Shown here one piece after another: positions 9,481 to 17,605 of a stretch of 64,000 nt of DNA. The stretch comes from Gilvimarinus sp. DA14 (GTDB taxonomy: Bacteria > Pseudomonadota > Gammaproteobacteria > Pseudomonadales > Cellvibrionaceae), in contig NZ_CP100350.1 of the NCBI RefSeq assembly GCF_024204685.1, positions 2,210,501-2,274,500 on the forward strand, given 5' to 3'. The notes below the pieces were generated by a model. It saw only the letters and a program-made list of their open reading frames with translations, was not told where the DNA came from and did not search any database. Position numbers and translations under genes: made by a program. Every line of letters begins with the position of its first letter. Positions within the stretch are counted from its first letter, which is position 1.

Positions 9481-11241
9481 CTCCAGCTCGTCTAACGTTT
9501 CCGCCAACTTGGCAATTTCCCCATCGACCACGCCACCGCTCTGCAGTAACAAACTAAAGCGCTCGCTGGCCTCTGAAATGGCCGTTTCAAAAACCTCGCG
9601 CAACTCGGGTTCTATTTCAGACGCGGCTACTAGCTGGCGCAACTCAATAATCAAATTATTCACCAGCGACCGCGCCTGCTCGGTACCATAGGCGTATTGA
9701 ATTTCAATATTAGCCACACTCTCTTTGACGCTGGAAACAAATTGCGCGACGTGCTGCTGGTACCCCGACAGGTTTTGTAAATCCGTTAAATGCTCAAGCT
9801 GCAAATCAACCAATGCGGCAATAAATCCTAGCCGTTCAAGCAAGTGCTCCTGCTCAACCGTATCGGCCATCTGATTGGAAAAAAACACCCGCAGCGAAGC
9901 CTGCGCAAAAAATAGACCGGTATCACTGTGCACCGGAGATTCTTCGGCTTTTGCCGCCTGTAACATTGAACTTATGTGGGCGTCCTCAATGCCGCTAAAG
10001 TTGTGCAAGCTGCGGCCGGAGTCGTGCGACAGATAAAACGCCGCCCGCCACTGCAAATTCGCAAACACCCGCGCCAGTAACGCGGCAATATCCTGCACCG
10101 AGGTTTGCAATACCACATTGGCGGCAAAAAATTTCAGCTGCACCACCACAGGGTCGGACTCACCGGTTTGCTCTAGATGGCGTTGCGCCAGTTTATCGTG
10201 CAGATAATCAACTTCGCTCTCCAAAGTTGCCACACAGGTTTCCGTTTCGCGCACTAACTTTTCCAAGCGCTGCACTTCCGCGCTATCGCCCGCCTCGCTC
10301 TGCTCTTCCAAAGCTCGACGTAAACATTGCAGCTCTTTGCGCAACTGCACAATGGTCTGGCGCTGCACCCGATTATTGCGGCGTAACTGCTCCATCAGCG
10401 CCAGCTGGGCTTGTTGCTGTGACTCTTGCAGAATTTCATCGATGCACTGGTCCGAATCTCTGGCGATATCGCTAAGCTCGGCGATGTGCCCCAGCAAAGG
10501 TTTTTTGTCGCGGTATACGGCGGCGTGCTCTTTTTCCACCCGCTGGGTTAACTGCTCCACCGCGGCCTTGTGGCTTTTCTGCGACTGGGCAAGAGAGCTT
10601 AACTCTGCGGGCGTGACCCCCTCACCCAGCTGCTGCATCAGCGCCTGATACTTCTGCCGATAACCGCCTAACTTTTCCACCTGTTTGGCAAAAGCGCTGT
10701 TTTCGCGCTGCAGCTGTTTATTATCATCTTCCACTTTGCGCAGCGCTTTGACCCGCTGGCGCAGCAACGCCACCTGATCCGGCTCGTGGGCTTCGACCGG
10801 CTTGGCATTATTTAGCAGCACGGTAATCAGTTGCGCCAAACGCTTTTCCAGGGTCAGCCAGGCGCGCTGTTCTGTGCCGGCTTGCGCCGCCTCGTCTTCC
10901 GCCTGCAAATAGTGATAGCGCACCGATGCAATACGGGCGCTGAAAGGGTCGTCCTGCGCGTAATCGCCCAGGGATTTCCCAGTGAGCTGTTGGTAGCGCT
11001 CGAGCGATTTTTGACTTAACGCCCTCCAGTCTAAGGCCGCGGGTTGGGCATTCTCTTCTGTGTCAGGTGGGGGCTCGCGCCGCACCGGTGGCCGGGCACT
11101 TTTTAGGCGTCGGCAGGCGCTCATTAGTCTTACGCACTGCTGGCGCAAGCGCCAAACCCACCAACCAAGCACCGCACACACCACAAGCGCCAGGGCGAGA
11201 AGCTGTAATAGCAAGATAAGTAAGGTAGTAGATTCGGGCAT
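9472..11241 (-). CDS. Unrecognised membrane-anchored coiled-coil protein
   Basis: About 589 residues from ATG 11241 (MPESTTLLILLLQLLALALVV), chosen because GAGA precedes it and the single N-terminal membrane helix then starts at once; ATG 11253 is an alternative. A basic patch and proline-rich linker follow the membrane helix. Roughly residues 130-350 are strongly heptad-like coiled coil. A C-terminal alpha/beta region, about residues 370-470, looks GAF-like (VQDIAALLARVFANLQWRAAFYLSH), followed by more helices. The family is not recognised; a scaffold or envelope/cell-pole sensory role is conceivable. It lies downstream of the TonB-domain gene at 11319 in the same direction, separated by a hairpin. 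Confidence 0.7.
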   Translation of the reverse strand: MPESTTLLILLLQLLALALVVCAVLGWWVWRLRQQCVRLMSACRRLKSARPPVRREPPPDTEENAQPAALDWRALSQKSLERYQQLTGKSLGDYAQDDPFSARIASVRYHYLQAEDEAAQAGTEQRAWLTLEKRLAQLITVLLNNAKPVEAHEPDQVALLRQRVKALRKVEDDNKQLQRENSAFAKQVEKLGGYRQKYQALMQQLGEGVTPAELSSLAQSQKSHKAAVEQLTQRVEKEHAAVYRDKKPLLGHIAELSDIARDSDQCIDEILQESQQQAQLALMEQLRRNNRVQRQTIVQLRKELQCLRRALEEQSEAGDSAEVQRLEKLVRETETCVATLESEVDYLHDKLAQRHLEQTGESDPVVVQLKFFAANVVLQTSVQDIAALLARVFANLQWRAAFYLSHDSGRSLHNFSGIEDAHISSMLQAAKAEESPVHSDTGLFFAQASLRVFFSNQMADTVEQEHLLERLGFIAALVDLQLEHLTDLQNLSGYQQHVAQFVSSVKESVANIEIQYAYGTEQARSLVNNLIIELRQLVAASEIEPELREVFETAISEASERFSLLLQSGGVVDGEIAKLAETLDELEKK

Positions 11242-11281
11242 AGCATCTCTCATTGACGATGCCCAGAGTATAGCCAAGTTA

Positions 11282-11314
11282 CCCGGCAAGGCCCGCTTTG
11301 CGGACCTTGCCGGG
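11282..11314 (-). repeat. Hairpin between two co-directional genes
   Basis: Inverted repeat CCCGGCAAGG (11282-11291) / CCTTGCCGGG (11305-11314) lies just after the stop of the TonB-domain gene. No T-run follows on the minus strand, so it may attenuate or stabilise the transcript rather than terminate it fully. Confidence 0.6.
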
Positions 11315-11318
11315 CGGG

Positions 11319-12566
11319 TTAACTTTGCTCCAGCATAAAGGTAATGGGAAAGACAAACTCAAAATGCTCGGCCGGTAGTGACTCCGGAATGGCCGGATAG
11401 GGCGCGGCCTTTTCAATGGCTTTTTCCACCGCGTCATCTAACTGTTTGTAGCCCGACTCCAGCAGCGGCTGCATTTCCACCAGCTCACCCTCGGCATCAA
11501 TCACCACCGCCATCCGTACACTACCGGTTTGCTGCAATTTCATCGCGCGGCGCGGGTATTTTATTTGCGCGTGGGTCAATTGCACCAGCTGCGCAGTGTA
11601 GTCCTGCAGCACATTCAGCGACTCAGCAGAGAAGTTAGGCAAATCTTCTTCCGGCTCTGGCTCAGGCACAGCCGCTACCGGCGCGGGTTCAGGTGCCGCA
11701 GAGCTCGCGGCCGCCGAACTTTCTGCAGCCACTTGCGCTACATTGGCTGCGGTTGCAGCCTCGGGCAAAGCCGCCGGGGCGACGGCCAGAGCCGGGGCCA
11801 CCAGTTCAACATCGGCATCGGGCAGCGCAGCAACACTGGCCAGCGCTTCACTGGATTGTTCTTCTTGCTCATCGTTTAAAGCGGCGCTGGACGTGCTTGC
11901 CGCTGCGGCCACTTCGGGCTCAACGGCAGGCTCAGGCGATTCCACTGCCGGCGCCAGCCAGGCGGCTACCGCTTCGCGCCTCTCGGGTGAAGGCTCAATG
12001 TGACGAAAACGCGCGACATCATCAGCGTTGGAGTTACCCAAAAGCGCCGCTTTAAAATCGGTACTGGGCGGTACCGAGCCTATCCACCCCAACAGCAATA
12101 AGTTAAAAAAGTTAGCGTCATCAATATCAGCCAGGGTGATGCCATTGAGGTAAATCAACACGCCGCTGGCATCGGTTTTTTCACTGATGCTCAGTACATC
12201 GCCGGTTCTTAGGCTGCCCTTTAACGTGTTAAAAAACTGAGCCAATGAGTCGGCACTGGCGCGCTGCAACTGAGGGCTGGCATTAATCGCGATGCTCTGC
12301 AAAAACAGGCGGGACAGTTTTCCGGCGGTCATACGGTCGGCGGTAAATTTAAACTCCATCGCGCGACTGCCCGCCGTGTTTATGACATCCTGCGCCGTAA
12401 CCGCAAAACCCGGAACAAACAGGCCCATTAAAAAAGCTTCGCGCTCCAGCTCAACGTATGGCGCCACCCCCAAAGGGGCCGAGGCTGATCTGCCCTCTTG
12501 AGCCAAAGCGACAGCGCCCAGGGCCCACAACAAAGAGATCAAGAAAAGTCTGCTCAGTATTTCCAT
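11319..12566 (-). CDS. Periplasmic chalcone isomerase-like / TonB C-terminal domain protein
   Basis: A 415-residue protein with signal peptide MEILSRLFLISLLWALGAVALA. Residues of about 35-195 resemble the bacterial chalcone isomerase-like domain (MEFKFTADRMTAGKLSRLFLQ, LRTGDVLSI). A long Ala/Pro/Glu-rich linker of about 120 residues spans the periplasm. The last 90 residues resemble a TonB C-terminal domain (IKYPRRAMKLQQTGSVRMAVVID, YPAIPESLP). Unlike true TonB there is no cytoplasmic N-terminus with a retained anchor, so it may be released or tethered by the signal. It is transcribed divergently from the dsbD-like gene. Function is unknown; the domain calls are moderate. Confidence 0.7.
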   Translation of the reverse strand: MEILSRLFLISLLWALGAVALAQEGRSASAPLGVAPYVELEREAFLMGLFVPGFAVTAQDVINTAGSRAMEFKFTADRMTAGKLSRLFLQSIAINASPQLQRASADSLAQFFNTLKGSLRTGDVLSISEKTDASGVLIYLNGITLADIDDANFFNLLLLGWIGSVPPSTDFKAALLGNSNADDVARFRHIEPSPERREAVAAWLAPAVESPEPAVEPEVAAAASTSSAALNDEQEEQSSEALASVAALPDADVELVAPALAVAPAALPEAATAANVAQVAAESSAAASSAAPEPAPVAAVPEPEPEEDLPNFSAESLNVLQDYTAQLVQLTHAQIKYPRRAMKLQQTGSVRMAVVIDAEGELVEMQPLLESGYKQLDDAVEKAIEKAAPYPAIPESLPAEHFEFVFPITFMLEQS

Positions 12567-12702
12567 ATCAGGCTCTAAAATTAGAATATTGGCGGCAGCG
12601 TATTATGCGTATTGGTTATTATCTTTTTATGACAGCACACTTTCGCCATCGCGTGAAAATCGCGCTACAGTAGCGGCTTATTCAGCGGGGTAAGAAATTT
12701 TT

Positions 12703-14706
12703 ATGCGTTTGATCAAAGGCTTTACGCTGTTATTTTTTCTTTGCGTTTTTCCAACATTGTGCGCGGCGCAAACCGAGGCGTCGGGCGATCATGTGCGCGT
12801 GCGACTGCTGGCTCCAGAGCAACTCGCCGCCGGGCAAACCCACACGCTGGGTTTTTACTTCGAGGTAGACCCCCACTGGCATGTCTACTGGCGCAACGCC
12901 GGCGACTCGGGCGCGGCGCCTAAATTCAATATTCGCAGCGACAGCGCCAGCACTGGCGATATTCAGTGGCCCTTTCCCACTCGGCTGCCGGTGGAGCATT
13001 TAACCAACCTGGGTTACGAAGGCAATGTCGCCTACTTGTTTGAGCTGACCCCCAAGGCCGACGCAAAAACGATAGCGCTCAATATCGATTTGGAATGGCT
13101 GGTGTGCAAAATCGATTGCATCCCAGGCTTTGGCAGCATGACAACCGAATTACCCGTAGGCAGCGAAGCAAGCTGGAACGCGGAAGACAAAGCGCTGATA
13201 GAGCAATGGCAGGCGCGTATTCCCCAGGCGGCTGCCAACAGCCCCTGGCAAGCCGAGTCTTTACTGACCGGCGCGGATAACACCTTGCAACTTAGCCTGA
13301 ACGGCAGCGGAGAAGCGCCCGAGGTATTTCCGCTGGACGGCGCGCTGCTGGCGGCGGCTAGCCCCGAACACAGCAGCACCGAAAACGGCTATCGCTATAC
13401 CTTTAAGCGCCAACCGGGCGTCGACCTACCGGCCCACACCGGCTTTGTGATCAGCGACGGCGAGCAAGCCTGGCAGCTGGATAACGTCCCCTTAGGCAGT
13501 GCGCCACCAGCGCAGGCCAATCAACCGTTGTGGCTGTTATTAGTCGCCGCGTTTGTAGGCGGCGTTATTTTAAATTTAATGCCCTGCGTATTTCCGGTGC
13601 TGTCCATCAAATTATTTGGCCTGATTAACAGCGGCGCAGGCGCCAGTGCTCGCACCCGCGAAGGCTTACTGTACAGCGCCGGAGTACTGGCTACCTTTGC
13701 CGCCCTGGGCGCCTTGCTGCTGGCACTGCGCGCCGGTGGCGCGGCCATTGGCTGGGGCTTTCAATTGCAATCCGCGCCCGTGGTGCTGGGGTTAATTGTT
13801 TTATTCTGGCTGATGGCGCTGGCCTTTAGCGGCGTGTTTGAGTTCGGCCACCGTTTAATGCAAATGGCAGGCTCCGCCTCGGGCGGCTCGTTTGTGACCG
13901 GGGTACTCGCCGTGTTTGTCGCCGCGCCTTGCACCGGCCCGTTTATGGGCGCTGCCCTGGGCGCGGCGGCCGTGCTGCCAGCGGCCTCAGCCATGGCGAT
14001 ATTTTTGGGCCTGGGGGCTGGCCTTGCCGCACCTTTCTTATTGCTGACCTTGTCACCGGCACTGCTCGCTCGCCTACCCCGCCCCGGCCCGTGGATGGAC
14101 ACTTTGCGCCAGCTGTTCGCCTTTCCTTTATACGCCACCGTCATCTGGCTGCTGTGGGTATTGGGCCAACTGGCGGGCGAAAGCGGCTGGCTGCTGGGCA
14201 GCAGCTTGTTACTGACCCTGGCGTTTTGCCTGTGGCTGGGTGGTAAAGGCGGAAAGCTCTGGCGCCTGGTGGCATGGGTGCTGGCGCTGGCCGCATTGGT
14301 AGTCACCTTTGCCCGCTTAGCGCCCAGCGAACCTGCCACCACCGCAGGTGATGGTATCTGGCAGGGTTACAATGCCGAATTAATCCAGCAGGCCCGCGCC
14401 GACGGCCAAGCGGTGTTTATCGACTACACCGCCGCCTGGTGCATTACTTGCCAGGTGAATAAAAAGCTGGTGCTGAATACCGAACACACCACCGAGCTGT
14501 TTAAGCAGCACAATGTGCTTGCCATTCGCGCCGACTGGACCCGCCACGACCCGGCTATTACCCAGGCGCTGAGCCAACTGGGGCGCAACTCCGTACCTGT
14601 TTACGCCTGGTATGCGCCAGGCGCCGAATCCGCCCAGCTCTTGCCGCAAATTCTGCAAGAGCGCATGATTAACGACCTCTTTAAAACCTCAACAGGAGAT
14701 CAGTGA
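12703..14706 (+). CDS. DsbD/ScsB-type thiol:disulfide interchange protein
   Basis: Moves reducing power from cytoplasmic thioredoxin across the inner membrane to periplasmic partners. Of 667 residues, 1-22 form a signal peptide. An N-terminal DsbD-alpha-like domain contains HWHVYWRNAGDSG and a cysteine pair in LVCKIDCIPG. The CcdA-type membrane core has about eight helices with the redox cysteines in NLMPCVFPVLSIK and AAPCTGPFMG. A C-terminal thioredoxin domain has CITC in the segment YTAAWCITCQVNKKLV. The N-terminal type is closer to ScsB than to classical E. coli DsbD. Its stop overlaps the start of the thioredoxin-like gene at 14706, so the two are translationally coupled partners. Confidence 0.9.
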   Translation: MRLIKGFTLLFFLCVFPTLCAAQTEASGDHVRVRLLAPEQLAAGQTHTLGFYFEVDPHWHVYWRNAGDSGAAPKFNIRSDSASTGDIQWPFPTRLPVEHLTNLGYEGNVAYLFELTPKADAKTIALNIDLEWLVCKIDCIPGFGSMTTELPVGSEASWNAEDKALIEQWQARIPQAAANSPWQAESLLTGADNTLQLSLNGSGEAPEVFPLDGALLAAASPEHSSTENGYRYTFKRQPGVDLPAHTGFVISDGEQAWQLDNVPLGSAPPAQANQPLWLLLVAAFVGGVILNLMPCVFPVLSIKLFGLINSGAGASARTREGLLYSAGVLATFAALGALLLALRAGGAAIGWGFQLQSAPVVLGLIVLFWLMALAFSGVFEFGHRLMQMAGSASGGSFVTGVLAVFVAAPCTGPFMGAALGAAAVLPAASAMAIFLGLGAGLAAPFLLLTLSPALLARLPRPGPWMDTLRQLFAFPLYATVIWLLWVLGQLAGESGWLLGSSLLLTLAFCLWLGGKGGKLWRLVAWVLALAALVVTFARLAPSEPATTAGDGIWQGYNAELIQQARADGQAVFIDYTAAWCITCQVNKKLVLNTEHTTELFKQHNVLAIRADWTRHDPAITQALSQLGRNSVPVYAWYAPGAESAQLLPQILQERMINDLFKTSTGDQ

Positions 14707-15311
14707 TGAACATCATCAAGCAAGGTTTACTGGCTAGCGTTTTATCCCTACCCGCTCTGGCATTCGCCGTTGCCACCCCGGGCGAGCCCGCACCGGATTT
14801 TTCCGAAACCGACGCCGCAGGCGACACCCACACCCTGGCCGACTACCAAGGCGAATGGCTGGTGCTGGAGTGGTTTAACAAAGACTGCCCCTACGTGCGC
14901 AAACACTACGGCAGCGACAATATGCAATCGCTACAAGAGAAATACACCGCCAAGGATGTTAACTGGCTGACAGTGATTTCCTCCGCCGAAGGCAAGCAAG
15001 GTTACTTGGAGCCCGACGAGGCCCTAGCCGAAGCCAAGGCCCACAATATGCACAACAGCGCCCCGCTACTGCTGGACCCGGACGGCAGCATGGGCCGCGC
15101 CTACGGCGCCAAAACCACACCGCATATGTACATAATCAACCCCGAGGGCACCCTGGTATACGCCGGCGCCATTGACAATAACGACTCCGCCAACCCGGCG
15201 GTTATCCCCGACTCAAAAAACTACGTAGTCGCTGCGCTGGATGCGGCGATGGCAGGTGAGCCGGTGGAAGAGCCATCCACTCGGGCGTATGGGTGTAGTG
15301 TTAAATACTGA
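14706..15311 (+). CDS. Periplasmic thioredoxin-fold (redoxin) protein
   Basis: About 201 residues with signal peptide MNIIKQGLLASVLSLPALAFA. A redoxin/AhpC-TSA-like fold follows, with a single active-site cysteine in EWFNKDCPYVRKHYGS and the cis-Pro loop TTPHMYIINPEG; a second cysteine lies near the C-terminus (YGCSVKY). ATG 14706 shares its A with the TGA of the dsbD-like gene, and AGGAGA lies 8 bp upstream. The likely substrate path is reduction by the upstream DsbD/ScsB protein. The stop codon TGA is the first triplet of a tandem 7-bp repeat array. Confidence 0.85.
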   Translation: MNIIKQGLLASVLSLPALAFAVATPGEPAPDFSETDAAGDTHTLADYQGEWLVLEWFNKDCPYVRKHYGSDNMQSLQEKYTAKDVNWLTVISSAEGKQGYLEPDEALAEAKAHNMHNSAPLLLDPDGSMGRAYGAKTTPHMYIINPEGTLVYAGAIDNNDSANPAVIPDSKNYVVAALDAAMAGEPVEEPSTRAYGCSVKY

Positions 15312-15343
15312 TGTCTGATGTCTGATGTCTGATGTCTGATGTC
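15309..15343. repeat. Heptamer array, five TGATGTC units
   Basis: Five perfect tandem copies of TGATGTC begin exactly at the TGA stop codon of the preceding gene. The unit fits the TGANNNC pattern seen in the other arrays of this window (8086-8129, 42969-43073, trace at 24909-24925). Confidence 0.95.
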
Positions 15344-15396
15344 TAAATTATTTGGCCACTTTTCATTGAGTGGCCGCTCTTTTTTATTGTGAATTT

Positions 15397-15987
15397 ATGT
15401 CCCTACCTTTTTCTCAAGCCTGCGAAAACAACAAAGATCCAATCCTTGCCATTTTAAAATCGGCGTTTGCCAAATCCAGTCGAATTCTGGAAGTGGGCTC
15501 GGGCACCGGTCAGCACGCGGTTTACTTCGCGCCCAATCTGCCGCATGCAATCTGGCAGACCAGTGATCTGGAAATTAATCACGCCGGCATCAACCAGTGG
15601 ATAAACGCCGAGCCCAGCGATAACTTACATCGGCCAGTGGTATTCGATTTATCCACCCCCCAGTGGCCGGGTGAGTTTAATGGCGTTTACTCGGCCAACA
15701 CCGCGCATATTGTCAGCTGGCCACTGGTGCAAAACCTATTTCGCGAAGTGGGAAAGCATTTACCCCCAGGTGGCGTTTTTGCGTTGTACGGCCCCTTTAA
15801 TTACGGCGGCAAATACACCAGCGACAGCAACGCCGCGTTTGATCAAATGCTGCGCGAACGCGACCCGGCCAGTGGCATTCGCGATTTTGAAAACCTTGAG
15901 GCGTTAGCAAACGAAAGCGGCTTAACGCTAAAAGAAGACTGCGCCATGCCCGCCAACAACCGTTTACTGTTATGGAGCAAAACATGA
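15397..15987 (+). CDS. DUF938 SAM-dependent methyltransferase-like protein
   Basis: About 196 residues from ATG 15397 (MSLPFSQACENNKDPILAIL); an earlier in-frame ATG adds nine residues without homology. The DUF938 family has a Rossmann-type methyltransferase fold. The SAM-binding loop ILEVGSGTGQHAVYFA is at about residues 30-45, with the later segments SANTAHIVSW and LYGPFNYGG typical of the family. No substrate is known. The stop overlaps the start of the MAPEG gene (ATGA), indicating a two-gene unit. Confidence 0.85.
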   Translation: MSLPFSQACENNKDPILAILKSAFAKSSRILEVGSGTGQHAVYFAPNLPHAIWQTSDLEINHAGINQWINAEPSDNLHRPVVFDLSTPQWPGEFNGVYSANTAHIVSWPLVQNLFREVGKHLPPGGVFALYGPFNYGGKYTSDSNAAFDQMLRERDPASGIRDFENLEALANESGLTLKEDCAMPANNRLLLWSKT

Positions 15988-16400
15988 ACTACGACTACAG
16001 CGTTACCTTTATCGGCTTTTTTATCGCGTTACTAACGCTTTTTGTCCAATCGATTATCGCCGCTGGCAGCAAAGCCAAACAACCGGGCGCAGTACCGGGC
16101 AAAATCAGCGACAACTTATCTCACGACTCGTTTGTATTCCGTGCCCACCGCACCTTTATGAACTCGCTGGAAAATATGCCGCTGTTTATCGGCAGCGTAT
16201 TGCTGGGCATTTTTGCCGGAGCCCACCCGCGCTGGTTAGGCGTGGCAGTAATGGTCTACGCATTTGCCCGCATCGTGCATATGATTCTTTACTATGCTAT
16301 TGCGACCGAGAAAAACCCCAGCCCGCGTAGTTACTTTTTTGGGATTGCGTTGTTGGCACAGGTTGGGATTTTGGTTTTGGTAGGGGTTGCGGTGGTTTGA
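15984..16400 (+). CDS. MAPEG-family membrane protein
   Basis: About 138 residues with four hydrophobic segments: FIGFFIALLTLFVQS, NMPLFIGSVLLGIFAGA, WLGVAVMVYAFARIVHMILYY and FFGIALLAQVGILVLVGV. The central motif RAHRTFMNSLENMPLF is characteristic of MAPEG (membrane-associated proteins in eicosanoid and glutathione metabolism). Bacterial members are usually of unknown substrate, some with glutathione transferase activity. ATG 15984 overlaps the TGA of the DUF938 gene, so they are coupled. Confidence 0.85.
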   Translation: MNYDYSVTFIGFFIALLTLFVQSIIAAGSKAKQPGAVPGKISDNLSHDSFVFRAHRTFMNSLENMPLFIGSVLLGIFAGAHPRWLGVAVMVYAFARIVHMILYYAIATEKNPSPRSYFFGIALLAQVGILVLVGVAVV

Positions 16401-16448
16401 GGTTTGGTTTTTCAGCACTTACTTAGTACTGAAGTTTTCCTTTTAGTA

Positions 16449-16682
16449 TGCCCGTGTCGCCGGGCGGGCGAGCTACTTCTTTGGTGAGCAAAGAAGTAGC
16501 CAAGAAACTCACCCCGGAGATCCCGCCCTTCGGGTTCCCTCTCTCCAACCCGTTTTTGCGGGCCACATCGACAGGCCATCCCAGGCCAGACGATGCTTGT
16601 GCGCACGTCCTGTGCGCGTACCCCCAAAAAGCAGGCCTCCGTTCGGCTGACTCTACGGGGGCCAAAAGCAGCACTTCGTAGC
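16449..16682 (+). repeat. Structured intergenic repeat, copy A
   Basis: First of five related elements. It begins with TGCCCGTGTCGCCGGGCG, then a hairpin CTACTTCTTT...AAAGAAGTAG. A cloverleaf follows: outer stem at 16551-16562 with 16621-16631; arm CATCG...CGATG (16566-16570/16591-16595) with an inner GGCC/GGCC stem; arm GCGCAC-GTCCT-GTGCGC at 16601-16617. The outer and hairpin bases differ from the other copies yet still pair. Apparent reading frames within it are judged spurious. A short tail resembling that of copy B continues to about 16735. Confidence 0.8.
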
Positions 16683-16753
16683 AACCTCCCGATAGCCAAA
16701 TTCACAATTCAAGACCTGCCCCTGGTCCCCTGAGAGCAAATCGAATGCTAAGA

Positions 16754-17053
16754 CTAATTTTCGTCGCCAAGCTCGGACATTCGCAGTAATTGACTGCTGC
16801 GTCTTACGGTCAGAATATCAATTTGGTCGCTGACACTGTAAATAATCCGATAGGCTCCAAACATCACCTCCCTGATGCGTCGCCCACCTACTTCGGGAAC
16901 GACGCGGCCGCTTTGAGGGAAGTCCGACAGTCGCTCCACAGTGTTGAATAAGCCCTCCACCCACTCAACCGCAGCATCCGGTTTATCTTCCGCTATATAC
17001 CGGGCGATATCCTCAACACGCTCCAAGGCAAGTGGGGACCAAACGACCTTCAT
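16754..17053 (-). CDS. ParE/RelE-family toxin
   Basis: A 99-residue toxin of the ParE/RelE superfamily. The N-terminal MKVVWSPLALERVEDIARYIAEDKP and the later GRRIREVMFGAYRIIYSVSDQIDILTVRRSSQLL match the ParE group, including the conserved basic residues and the YRIIY strand. ParE proteins poison DNA gyrase, whereas RelE relatives cut mRNA; the sequence favours the ParE-like branch, but the target is not proven. ATG 17053 overlaps the TGA of the antitoxin gene by four bases, the standard antitoxin-first arrangement. Confidence 0.9.
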   Translation of the reverse strand: MKVVWSPLALERVEDIARYIAEDKPDAAVEWVEGLFNTVERLSDFPQSGRVVPEVGGRRIREVMFGAYRIIYSVSDQIDILTVRRSSQLLRMSELGDEN

Positions 17054-17331
17054 TTTTGCAATGTGCCCAGTATCCGCGATTTAGCATCTTCATGGGACAT
17101 ACCCTTCCCACTTGCTATCTGCTCCTCGGCTTTGTAAATCTCCTCAAGCAGCTCAAGACGCTCTTGCATTTTCTCGTATTCCTGCACATCAATCAGTACA
17201 GCAACCCCCCGCCCCCTCTGTGTTAGCACCATGGGGCGGCGGGTTTCATGAATCTGTTTTACAAACGTAGCAACACCCGCCCGAAACTCTGAAAGAGGGC
17301 GAATATCTTCATCAACACGAACTCTTGACAT
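17050..17331 (-). CDS. Phd/YefM-family antitoxin
   Basis: About 93 residues from ATG 17331 (MSRVRVDEDIRPLSEFRAG), which has AGGTGG upstream; an earlier in-frame ATG adds six residues. The Phd/YefM DNA-binding fold is visible in IRPLSEFRAGVATFVKQIHETRRPMVLTQRGRGVAVLIDVQEYE, followed by an acidic C-terminal toxin-binding helix. It neutralises the ParE-like toxin encoded directly after it. The upstream region contains three GTAC cores at exactly 12-bp steps, matching the spacing of YefM operators, so autoregulation is likely. Confidence 0.9.
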   Translation of the reverse strand: MSRVRVDEDIRPLSEFRAGVATFVKQIHETRRPMVLTQRGRGVAVLIDVQEYEKMQERLELLEEIYKAEEQIASGKGMSHEDAKSRILGTLQK

Positions 17332-17343
17332 GGGGCCACCTGC

Positions 17344-17371
17344 GTACACCTAAATGTACATTAAAGCGTAC
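17344..17371 (-). promoter_or_regulatory. Phased GTAC operator of the Phd/ParE module
   Basis: Three GTAC cores at 17344-17347, 17356-17359 and 17368-17371 are each 12 bp apart; the middle one is a full TGTACA. YefM-YoeB of E. coli binds TGTACA motifs with a 12-bp centre spacing. The site lies 13 bp upstream of the antitoxin start. Confidence 0.65.
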
Positions 17372-17605
17372 TCTTGATTGAATTGGTTAGCAAGGTCAAA
17401 CAGTACCGATTCAAGGCCCCCCACACATTTGACACTCACTCCGCCGGTCTAAACTTGGGCCGGGCGCACTAAGTTGGCGCATTTTTCTCCATCAGATCTG
17501 TGCCTTTTTGATGTGGCGGGCCAGGGTGCGGGGCTCTTGGCCAATGGCACTTTAATTGCTTTGCTTCACCCCCTGATAATCACTCGAATTCGGGAGAGCC
17601 GAGCT

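Noticed and set aside
13761..14342. 193-residue minus-strand open frame inside the dsbD-like gene
   Set aside because: Antisense shadow of a long conserved membrane protein; composition typical of reverse-frame GC-rich DNA.
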